Shown here: piece after piece, positions 1 through 5,389 of the stretch
Layout: every line of letters starts with the position of its first letter
How positions within the stretch are numbered: the first letter of the stretch is position 1
The notes under the pieces: generated by a model
The model's database searches: none
What the model saw: only the letters and a program-made list of their open reading frames with translations
What the model was told of the DNA's origin: nothing
Made by a program: the position numbers and the translations under genes
NCBI GenBank assembly: GCA_041621755.1
Contig: JBFKAE010000163.1
Coordinates: 1-6,457 of the forward strand
Source of the DNA: Sphingosinicella sp041621755
GTDB lineage: Bacteria; Pseudomonadota; Alphaproteobacteria; Sphingomonadales; Sphingomonadaceae
Direction: 5' to 3'
DNA: 6,457 nt

Positions 1-2
1 GA

Positions 3-95
3 CGTGACGAGCGTATCCAGAACATCTGGACATTCGACTCAGCGACGCCGCATTGCGTCAAAAATGGAGGGCTTCGTTGCCCAAAAATAAAATAA
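3..95 (+). CDS. Possible C-terminal tail of an unidentified gene, cut by the left edge
   Basis: The third forward frame is open from the window edge to a TAA at 93-95 and gives 30 residues containing D-E-R-I-Q-N-I-W-T-F-D-S. The first 16 codons end mostly in G or C, as real genes here do, while the last ten do not. The I-x-x-I-W-x-F-D pattern is reminiscent of the last strand of NTF2/SnoaL-like folds, but 30 residues cannot establish a family. It could equally be chance, since the first forward frame is also open from the edge, to a TAA at 88-90. The sequence to the left of the window would decide. Confidence 0.22.
   Translation, partial: RDERIQNIWTFDSATPHCVKNGGLRCPKIK
16..30. repeat. Short perfect palindrome TCCAGA-ACA-TCTGGA
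   Basis: Six-base arms TCCAGA (16-21) and TCTGGA (25-30) are inverted around ACA. It lies inside the possible gene tail at the left edge. It could be a protein-binding site or chance; nothing nearby assigns a role. Confidence 0.3.
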
Positions 96-239
96 TTACT
101 TTTAAAGCAATACATTAACGAAAATAAAAATTTCGTTGCAGTGCAGCATTGCGAAATACCGCCTGCCTGTCAATCAGAAAGCCAGAAAAAGCAGCTTGCT
201 TGCAGCACACGCGCATGCCAGCGCGACGCCGTTCGTTGC
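73..239 (+). repeat. Three dispersed copies of the octamer TTCGTTGC
   Basis: The exact octamer TTCGTTGC occurs at 73-80, 132-139 and 232-239, always on the plus strand, with start-to-start distances of 59 and 100 bases. Flanking bases are not conserved. The middle copy sits in an imperfect dyad, TTTCG at 131-135 answered by CGAAA at 152-156. No known element is recognised. These could be regulator binding sites or chance. Confidence 0.4.
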
Positions 240-409
240 TGCAAAAGCGACATACAAGATCGAACATGGGGATTCTGCTGCCGCAACCGAGACAGAGTAA
301 CGTCGATTATCATGGAATATTTGACAGCCCGAAGCTGAAGATCAGCAACGCCATATGAGGCAAACAACATTTAGACTGCGACTTTGATTTCCTCAAAATC
401 GAACACGGC
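96..409. other. Gene-free intergenic stretch left of the double TetR gene
   Basis: No reading frame here has convincing coding character. The short frames between 141 and 370 have irregular composition, no recognisable domain and no clear ribosome binding site. Bases 84-132 are strongly AT-rich, with runs of A and T, which would suit an upstream promoter region of something outside the window or the 3' side of two genes. The stretch also holds two of three copies of an octamer, listed separately. A short AT-rich inverted repeat at 386-400 (GATTT, five bases, AAATC) lies just beyond the stop of the double TetR gene. It lacks a GC-rich stem and a T run, so it is not a convincing terminator. Confidence 0.6.
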
Positions 410-1708
410 CTAACGCGGCAAAAACGCCCAATGCTGTCCGCTTGCCAGCAAGCTTAAATCAGTCTCGAATTCTTTGCGAACATTCGCCAGATCATCGGTC
501 CGCGCTCCTGTTGCAAGGATGCGCAGCATTTTTCCCGAAAAATGGCCTAACAATATGATGCTCTCATTCCCGCGGGCCTGCGGCATGCATATGTCCAGCC
601 AAACGCCCCAATTTCGACAATGCTCCTCGACCGCATCCCGTACCAATTGATACATTGCCGGGTCACGCAGCGCCTCCAGCTTGATCGGATAATTGGCAAG
701 TGTCAGCGCCCCATATTCGGTCGCCTGACGCAGAAAAATCGCCGTGACGATATCTACCAACCGGTCACCATCGACCGTGTCTTTGTTAACGCTGTCACGA
801 ACGCGCCGGAATTGATCCAATGAATCTTTCAGCAGACGCTTTTTCGCAGCAGTCAACAGCTCCTCAATTGACAAAAAATGATATGTTGGTGCCGCCGGGC
901 TCAAGCCGGCCGACAGCGCGACATTGCGATATGTCAGGGCCGCATCACCATCGGTGATCAGAATATTTGTGGCAGCGGCGAGAATGCGTTCCCGCGTGTC
1001 TTCTGCCTTTTTGCCCAGTTTTTCGGTTTCTGCAGATACCTCCGCAGGAGGCGTCAACTTATCGGGTAACCACGCCAGAACAGGATCGTCTCCATCCTCG
1101 AACGCCGCACGAATTTGTGCCTCGGAAAGCCGAAGTGGCACGATCGTGAAAAGCAACCCTGCGACGATATCGATTGCAGGCATGATGATACGATCTGGGT
1201 CGGGAACCCCCAACGCCGTCGCGATGCGCAGCCATGCATCCTTAAGGTTCTCAAACCACGCTTGACACAGCGTCTGCGCTATGGAGCACCGTGCCGCGTT
1301 CAGAATAATCTCGCACCATGCGCGCGCACTCATATTGTCTTGTCCGGCAGCATTGATCATCAGCTGCAAAACAACATCGCGAAATGAAGACTTGGGGTTA
1401 CGCTCACACCGTTCCGCAAGTTGGCGATATTTGTCGATCTGGCTGTTCAATAACATGCGCGTCGCATCAACGACGATGTCACGCTTGGCCTGATAATAAT
1501 AAGTGGTTGCCGCCAGCGAAACCTTCGCCTGTTGCGCGACTCGCCTGTGGGTCAGCCCGGCGACACCATGCTCTGCAATAACGACGATCGCCGCCTCTGC
1601 GATACGCTGCTGTCTCTTTGTAGAACGGGCTTGTTTCGTATCCCGCCCCCCATTGGCAAGGGGCAGAAGCGCGTCATCACTGTCGGGGGGGTCGATACTG
1701 GTGGTCAT
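410..1708 (-). CDS. Tandem (two-unit) TetR/AcrR-family transcriptional regulator
   Basis: This is a 432-residue protein, about twice the usual TetR length, built from two complete TetR units. The first helix-turn-helix spans roughly residues 33-80, with L52-T53, R55, V57-A58, S64 and T69-Y72, followed by an alpha-helical ligand-binding-like region to about 215. A charged linker (about 222-238) leads into a second helix-turn-helix at 239-286, with L258-T259, R261, V263-A264, S270 and T275-Y276, then a second C-terminal region to 432. The two HTHs align at an offset of 206 residues and share the L-T-x-R-x-V-A-x-x-A pattern. TetR proteins normally bind DNA as homodimers and release it when a small ligand binds; a covalent double unit could act as a built-in dimer. 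In the second HTH the usual lysine after the aromatic turn (K75 in unit one) is I281. The start at 1708 is the only upstream ATG, with no strong ribosome binding site (AGG about 14 bases upstream). The ligand and targets are unknown. Confidence 0.88.
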   Translation of the reverse strand: MTTSIDPPDSDDALLPLANGGRDTKQARSTKRQQRIAEAAIVVIAEHGVAGLTHRRVAQQAKVSLAATTYYYQAKRDIVVDATRMLLNSQIDKYRQLAERCERNPKSSFRDVVLQLMINAAGQDNMSARAWCEIILNAARCSIAQTLCQAWFENLKDAWLRIATALGVPDPDRIIMPAIDIVAGLLFTIVPLRLSEAQIRAAFEDGDDPVLAWLPDKLTPPAEVSAETEKLGKKAEDTRERILAAATNILITDGDAALTYRNVALSAGLSPAAPTYHFLSIEELLTAAKKRLLKDSLDQFRRVRDSVNKDTVDGDRLVDIVTAIFLRQATEYGALTLANYPIKLEALRDPAMYQLVRDAVEEHCRNWGVWLDICMPQARGNESIILLGHFSGKMLRILATGARTDDLANVRKEFETDLSLLASGQHWAFLPR

Positions 1709-1779
1709 ATGTCGGCTTCAACCTAGCGGGCAAGCCGGGCGTAGGGAAGACCTCGCCGACGCCGCCGAGCGCCACGTAC

Positions 1780-1820
1780 ACTGAAACACCTGCCAGATTT
1801 ATACCTAAGTTACTGAAACA
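1780..1820. repeat. Pair of exact 9-bp direct repeats at the double-tetR promoter
   Basis: ACTGAAACA occurs at 1780-1788 and 1812-1820 in the same orientation, start points 32 bases apart, close to three turns of B-DNA. The copies flank the candidate -10 hexamer of the promoter for the double TetR gene: one overlaps the -35 edge and the other lies near the expected transcription start. This geometry fits a repressor operator, and autoregulation by the adjacent TetR protein is the simplest guess. The repeats are seen directly; the operator role is inference. Confidence 0.5.
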
Positions 1821-1825
1821 ACAAA
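1798..1825 (-). promoter_or_regulatory. Candidate sigma-70-type promoter for the double tetR gene
   Basis: On the minus strand TTTGTT (1820-1825) is followed after 16 bases by TATAAA (1798-1803). Transcription would start near 1791 and leave a leader of about 80 bases before the ATG at 1708. An A/T tract at 1828-1856, just upstream, could serve as an UP-like element. The -35 is a weak match, so this is a suggestion only. Confidence 0.33.
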
Positions 1826-1913
1826 TGTTCAAAAAACAGTAAAAATAAAATAAACCGCAGCCCCTAAAGACAACACTTCATGCTCTAAGGCCGTATTGCC
1901 AAAAGGGCACACT

Positions 1914-2654
1914 TTACAAAATATCGGCAAAGCTTAGCTGACCGTGCCAAAGTGCGCGGGACAATAATTGCTGGCGCGTCGACACATTAAAACGACGCTT
2001 TGCGTTTTCAATATGTTCGTTTGCGGTTCGGCGGCTGATGCCGAGGATCTGGCCGATTGCAGCATCGCTTTTGCCACGCGCAAAAAGCACCATGCAATCA
2101 ACCTGTCGCGGGGTGAGGCGAATATTTTCAAGACGCGGTGCCAGCATACGCTCATTAAGACGGCAGACGGCTTCATGCGCGAACCATCCAATCGCTTGCG
2201 CTGCAACAGCGCTGACGGCTTCGACCTCCTGCTCGTTCGCGACAGAAAACGAACATAGTGAAACAATGTTTCCACATCGTGGGATCGGCACTGTAAACCC
2301 GTTCTTCAGACCAAAATTGCCCGCTTTTTCCATCATGGATTGCTGGCGATCATTGATGCGAATGATGTCGGAGAGGTGCGTCCACTCGAATCCGGCATTC
2401 GCGTGTTCGCAAGCAACAAAAATCGGATCATCCATCCAGTATGCCCGCGACTTGACGACATTGACCCATTCCTCCGGATATGTCGTCAACTGGACAAAGT
2501 CGGCCGGCGACGCGTTGACCCGTGGTGCATAGATCAGCGCAAAATTGTCGAATCCCACGTCTTTGGAGACATCACTCATGGACGCCGCCAACATTTCATA
2601 TGATTTGGCCGTTTTGGCGTCCTTTACAAACGCCTGAACCTTGGAGAATGACAT
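1914..2654 (-). CDS. LuxR-family transcriptional regulator with autoinducer-binding-like domain (LuxR solo)
   Basis: The 246-residue product has the quorum-sensing LuxR layout: an N-terminal autoinducer-binding-like domain (about 12-155) and a C-terminal LuxR helix-turn-helix (about 180-235). Against TraR, tryptophan W63 (TraR W57), D76-P77 (D70-P71), W91 (W85) and G119 in F-G-L-K-N-G-F-T-V-P-I (G113) are kept. The TraR Y61 position is V67. In the HTH, the nearly invariant glutamate after L-T-P-R is Q184, while G194 in A-R-G-K, the recognition segment G-I-S-R-R-T and N-E-H-I are normal. It probably senses an acyl-homoserine lactone or related ligand in the cytoplasm and then binds DNA. No luxI-type synthase is visible. 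The start at 2654 was chosen over the upstream ATG at 2711 because AGGGA lies eight bases before it and the extra 19 residues do not resemble LuxR N termini. It lies upstream of the double tetR gene on the same strand. Confidence 0.85.
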   Translation of the reverse strand: MSFSKVQAFVKDAKTAKSYEMLAASMSDVSKDVGFDNFALIYAPRVNASPADFVQLTTYPEEWVNVVKSRAYWMDDPIFVACEHANAGFEWTHLSDIIRINDRQQSMMEKAGNFGLKNGFTVPIPRCGNIVSLCSFSVANEQEVEAVSAVAAQAIGWFAHEAVCRLNERMLAPRLENIRLTPRQVDCMVLFARGKSDAAIGQILGISRRTANEHIENAKRRFNVSTRQQLLSRALWHGQLSFADIL

Positions 2655-2662
2655 TTCTTTCG

Positions 2663-2667
2663 TCCCT
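2663..2667 (-). promoter_or_regulatory. Ribosome binding site supporting the luxR start at 2654
   Basis: On the minus strand AGGGA lies eight bases before the ATG at 2652-2654. The alternative ATG at 2709-2711 has no purine-rich match upstream, which favours the shorter 246-residue protein. Confidence 0.42.
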
Positions 2668-2700
2668 GCCGGTGACGACCCCGAAATACACGAATCCCAT

Positions 2701-2719
2701 AATTTGCACATGGCAGATT
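2701..2719. promoter_or_regulatory. Imperfect dyad AATTTGC-5-GCAGATT upstream of luxR
   Basis: Seven-base arms AATTTGC (2701-2707) and GCAGATT (2713-2719) are inverted with one mismatch around a five-base centre. The stretch ATTTGCACAT (2702-2711) matches nine of ten bases around one half of the Agrobacterium TraR box, but the other half is not present. It lies about 50-65 bases before the chosen luxR start. A binding site for the LuxR protein is possible but unproven. Confidence 0.25.
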
Positions 2720-2725
2720 TACAGG

Positions 2726-2745
2726 TAGCGCGGTATCAAACGCTA
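2726..2745. promoter_or_regulatory. Lux-box-like 20-bp dyad between tadA and luxR
   Basis: TAGCG (2726-2730) and CGCTA (2741-2745) form a perfect inverted repeat with a ten-base spacer, 20 bases in all. That matches the size and symmetry of lux boxes bound by LuxR-type dimers, though the usual CTG/CAG arms are absent. It is about 70-90 bases upstream of the luxR start. Autoregulation is inference. Confidence 0.28.
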
Positions 2746-2770
2746 TATATTCCTTTTGGTTCCAATTCGT

Positions 2771-3247
2771 TTATTTTGTGTTTCCACGAAGGGTTACGAA
2801 AAAAGTCTGCAAGAGTTTTCGGGCCGCCAGTTCGGATATGCCACCGTAAATTTCGGGATGATGATGGCAGGTCGAAGCGCTGAACACACGTGCGCCATGT
2901 TCAACGCCACCGCTTTTGGGATCGGACGCGCCAAAATATAATCGCCGAACCCGCGCCGCACTGATCGCGCCTGCGCACATCGCACAGGGTTCAAGCGTTA
3001 CATAGAGGTCGCAGTCGATCAGCCGTTCACTGCCAATTGATTCGCATGCTTCACGAATGGCCAGCATTTCGGCGTGCGCGGTCGGGTCTGCAGCGCTACG
3101 CGTTCTGTTTCCGGCCGCGGCAATGATGACGCCGTGTGCATCGACAATCACCGCGCCAACGGGGACTTCGCCGCGCTCGGCTGCCTTCGCCGCTTCTGCA
3201 AGTGCTGCATCCATGAATGCGTTGGCCGGTTTTGCTGGCGTACCCAT
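2771..3247 (-). CDS. tadA: tRNA-specific adenosine deaminase TadA
   Basis: TadA deaminates adenosine to inosine at wobble position 34 of tRNA-Arg(ACG), letting one tRNA read several arginine codons; it is usually essential and acts as a homodimer. The 158-residue product has the zinc-dependent cytidine/deoxycytidylate deaminase signatures: H58-A59-E60 (zinc ligand histidine and proton-shuttle glutamate) and P87-C88-A89-M90-C91 (two zinc-ligand cysteines). E-V-P-V-G-A-V (27-33), D-P-T-A-H-A-E and Y-V-T-L-E-P-C-A-M-C-A-G-A match TadA closely. The frame is open up to an ATG at 3352, but the start at 3247 gives 11 residues before the conserved first helix, as in E. coli TadA, and avoids most of the upstream region. 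No strong ribosome binding site is visible there. It is divergent from hisC (122 bases between starts) and lies upstream of luxR on the same strand. A guanine or other nucleobase deaminase is less likely given the motif wording. Confidence 0.93.
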   Translation of the reverse strand: MGTPAKPANAFMDAALAEAAKAAERGEVPVGAVIVDAHGVIIAAAGNRTRSAADPTAHAEMLAIREACESIGSERLIDCDLYVTLEPCAMCAGAISAARVRRLYFGASDPKSGGVEHGARVFSASTCHHHPEIYGGISELAARKLLQTFFVTLRGNTK

Positions 3248-3369
3248 GCATGCACGCTTGCCACCGCAAAGACCGGCTCTGCAAGGCAAAATACAAACAG
3301 CCGCTTGCACCAATGCGCGAACTTCGCCAATCCGGTCTGCACTTTGCGTCAAACATGAAAGAACAGAAA

Positions 3370-4476
3370 ATGACTGCCCCCACTGCCAAGCCCTGGATCA
3401 CTTCCATCCATGCTTATGTCCCGGGCCGGGCCAAGGCTGCCGGGAATGTGCGCGTCATCAAATTATCGTCGAACGAAAATGCCTTTGGCCCCAGCCCGAA
3501 GGCGACCGCAGCGATGGCCGCAACCGCAAACGGCACGCACCGCTATCCAGATGGCAGAAGCCAGCTGCTCCGCGCCGCCATCGCCGCGCATCACGGACTT
3601 GATGTCGATCGCGTCGTCTGTGGCACGGGCTCGGATGATATCCTGTATTTACTGGCGCTCGCTTACGCAGGGCCGGGCGATGAAGTGCTCTACAGCCGCC
3701 ATGGCTTCATGGTCTATCCGCTTGCTGCCGAGCGCGTCGGCGCAACGCCGATCGAAGTTGCAGACAGCGATTATACAGCGGACGTCGATGCGCTGCTTGG
3801 CGCAGTGACGGAACGGACAAAGCTGCTCTATCTAGCCAATCCCAACAACCCGACGGGCACCATGATCAACCGTGCAGAGGTTGAGCGCCTGCACGCCGGG
3901 TTGCCCCCGCATGTCATTCTCGTACTCGATGCGGCCTATGCCGAATATGTCGACACGGCGGATTACGAGGACGGCATCGCGCTTGCCGCAAAGCACGAAA
4001 ACGTCATCACCACGCGAACATTTTCGAAAATCTACGGCCTTGCCGCCGCGCGCGTCGGCTGGGCCTATGGACCCAAAGCGATCATCGACACGCTCGATCG
4101 TATTCGCGCGCCTTTCAACGTGACATCGGCCGCGCAGGCTGGCGCGGTCGAGGCGCTGGCAGATACGGACTGGATTGAAAACTGCCGCGCGGAAAACACC
4201 CGGCTACGCTCACTTTTCATGACCGAAATCGCTGCAATGGGCAATGCAGGCCTGCGCGCCGTTCCATCGGCGGCGAATTTCGTGCTTGTCACCTTCCCGT
4301 CCGATGGTCGACATAACGCCGAGGCCGCTTATACCTATCTGGCAACGCGCGGTGTTCTTACGCGCTGGCTTCCCGATCAGGGCCTCGGACACGCTATTCG
4401 TGTTTCGATCGGAACAGAAGACGAAACCCGCACGGCGATCGACACGCTGCGCGCCTATATTGAAGAGACGGACTGA
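3370..4476 (+). CDS. hisC: Histidinol-phosphate aminotransferase (possibly also aromatic aminotransferase)
   Basis: A PLP-dependent class I/II aminotransferase of 368 residues that converts imidazole acetol phosphate and glutamate to histidinol phosphate in histidine synthesis. Visible residues include S-S-N-E-N (33-37), the G-T-G-S-D-D cofactor loop (85-90), N-P-N-N-P-T-G (157-163), D187 and Y190, the Schiff-base lysine K220 in T-F-S-K, R228 for the PLP phosphate, and the substrate carboxylate arginine R344 in I-R-V-S-I-G. The start at 3370 begins M-T-A-P close to the conserved N-terminal Y-V-P-G. An ATG at 3355 is an equally possible start, and starts further upstream would run into tadA. 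The stop is one base before the tyrC ATG, so the two are probably co-translated. In Zymomonas the homologous enzyme (there called HisH) linked to tyrC was reported to accept aromatic substrates too, so a dual role in tyrosine and phenylalanine synthesis is plausible here. Confidence 0.93.
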   Translation: MTAPTAKPWITSIHAYVPGRAKAAGNVRVIKLSSNENAFGPSPKATAAMAATANGTHRYPDGRSQLLRAAIAAHHGLDVDRVVCGTGSDDILYLLALAYAGPGDEVLYSRHGFMVYPLAAERVGATPIEVADSDYTADVDALLGAVTERTKLLYLANPNNPTGTMINRAEVERLHAGLPPHVILVLDAAYAEYVDTADYEDGIALAAKHENVITTRTFSKIYGLAAARVGWAYGPKAIIDTLDRIRAPFNVTSAAQAGAVEALADTDWIENCRAENTRLRSLFMTEIAAMGNAGLRAVPSAANFVLVTFPSDGRHNAEAAYTYLATRGVLTRWLPDQGLGHAIRVSIGTEDETRTAIDTLRAYIEETD

Positions 4477-4477
4477 C

Positions 4478-5389
4478 ATGTTGCCATTTTCCCGTGTTTC
4501 GCTGATTGGCCTTGGCCTTATCGGTTCGTCGATCGCCCGTGCGGTCCGCGCCCATATGCCAACCGTACAGCTGACCGGCTATGACAGCGATGCCAATGTC
4601 CGTGCCCGCGTTGAAACGCTGGGCCTGCTTGACGATATCGCCGACACACCGTGCGGCGCAGTGACCGACGCCGACCTTGTCATCCTCTGCGTGCCCGTCG
4701 GCGCCATGCAATCGCTTGTCCCCGACTTTGCCGATGAACTTGCAGAGGGCGCCGTGGTCAGCGATGTCGGCTCGGTCAAATCGGGTCCTGTTGCAGAGAT
4801 CGCCGCCCTGCTCCCCGACCATGTTCATTTCGTCCCCGCGCACCCCGTCGCCGGCACGGAAAACTCGGGACCTGACGCCGGTTTTGCGGAACTTTTTCAC
4901 GGACGCTGGTGCATTTTGACGCCCGATAAAAGCGTCGAGCCAACCGCGACGGAGCGCGTGGCCGAATTCTGGCGCAGGCTTGGCAGCGACGTCGAGGTCA
5001 TGGACGCTGCGCATCACGACCTTGTGCTTGCCGTGACCAGCCATTTGCCGCACCTTATTGCCTATACGATCGTTGGCACGGCATCCGATCTTGAAGATGT
5101 CACGCGCTCTGAAGTCATAAAATACTCGGCAGGCGGCTTTCGCGATTTTACCCGCATAGCGGCATCGAACCCCGACATGTGGCGTGACGTATTCCTTGCC
5201 AACAAAGACGCGGTGTTGAGCGTCCTCCAGCGCTTTACCGAGGATTTAACCGCCCTGCAGCGCGCCATTCGCTGGGACGATGGCGACACGCTTTACAATC
5301 TGTTCAGCCGCACCCGCGAGATCCGCCGTACGATCATTGATGCAGGGCAGGACACGGGGGCGCCTGACTTCGGGCGGGACCACCCCTAG
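4478..5389 (+). CDS. tyrC: Prephenate/arogenate (cyclohexadienyl) dehydrogenase
   Basis: A monofunctional TyrA-family dehydrogenase of 303 residues that oxidatively decarboxylates prephenate to 4-hydroxyphenylpyruvate and/or arogenate to tyrosine with NAD(P)+. The N-terminal Rossmann fold has G11-L-G-L-I-G16. D36 ends the second strand, which usually signals NAD+ preference. Family motifs follow: D-V-G-S-V-K (96-101), H122-P-V-A-G with the catalytic histidine, S188-H-L-P-H192, and F221-R-D-F-T-R226-I-A, with arginines used for substrate binding. No chorismate mutase or ACT domain is present, so feedback control by an attached regulatory domain is not expected. The start at 4478 puts the Rossmann motif at residue 11 and lies one base after the hisC stop, with the purine-rich GAAGAGA inside the end of hisC as a likely ribosome binding site. 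The last 56 bases overlap the end of the convergent DUF2125 gene. The preferred substrate cannot be read from sequence. Confidence 0.92.
   Translation: MLPFSRVSLIGLGLIGSSIARAVRAHMPTVQLTGYDSDANVRARVETLGLLDDIADTPCGAVTDADLVILCVPVGAMQSLVPDFADELAEGAVVSDVGSVKSGPVAEIAALLPDHVHFVPAHPVAGTENSGPDAGFAELFHGRWCILTPDKSVEPTATERVAEFWRRLGSDVEVMDAAHHDLVLAVTSHLPHLIAYTIVGTASDLEDVTRSEVIKYSAGGFRDFTRIAASNPDMWRDVFLANKDAVLSVLQRFTEDLTALQRAIRWDDGDTLYNLFSRTREIRRTIIDAGQDTGAPDFGRDHP

Noticed and set aside
44..59. Hairpin GACGC-6-GCGTC as a terminator
   Set aside because: The stem is only five pairs and no T run follows it on either strand.
321..326. TTGACA as a consensus -35 on the plus strand
   Set aside because: No acceptable -10 lies 16-18 bases downstream, and no plus-strand gene follows.
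141..370. Short overlapping open frames on both strands in the left intergenic stretch
   Set aside because: They overlap each other, have cysteine- and arginine-heavy composition without domain features, and lack clear ribosome binding sites.
1897..1909. TGCC-AAAAG-GGCA hairpin as a luxR terminator
   Set aside because: The stem has four pairs and is not followed by a T run on the minus strand.
2655..2711. Upstream ATG at 2711 as the luxR start, giving 265 residues
   Set aside because: There is no ribosome binding site, the extra 19 residues do not look like a LuxR N terminus, and AGGGA supports the ATG at 2654.
3248..3352. tadA starting at 3352
   Set aside because: The extra 35 residues are absent from TadA proteins; the ATG at 3247 matches the family N-terminal length.
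3217..3369. hisC starting at 3217
   Set aside because: It would overlap tadA on the opposite strand and add about 50 residues with no family match before the conserved N terminus.
4244..4477. tyrC starting at 4244 inside hisC
   Set aside because: The upstream part is an out-of-frame reading of hisC; the Rossmann motif belongs ten residues after the ATG at 4478.
4394..5053. 219-residue minus-strand open frame across hisC/tyrC
   Set aside because: It is antisense to two confidently identified genes and shows no domain of its own.
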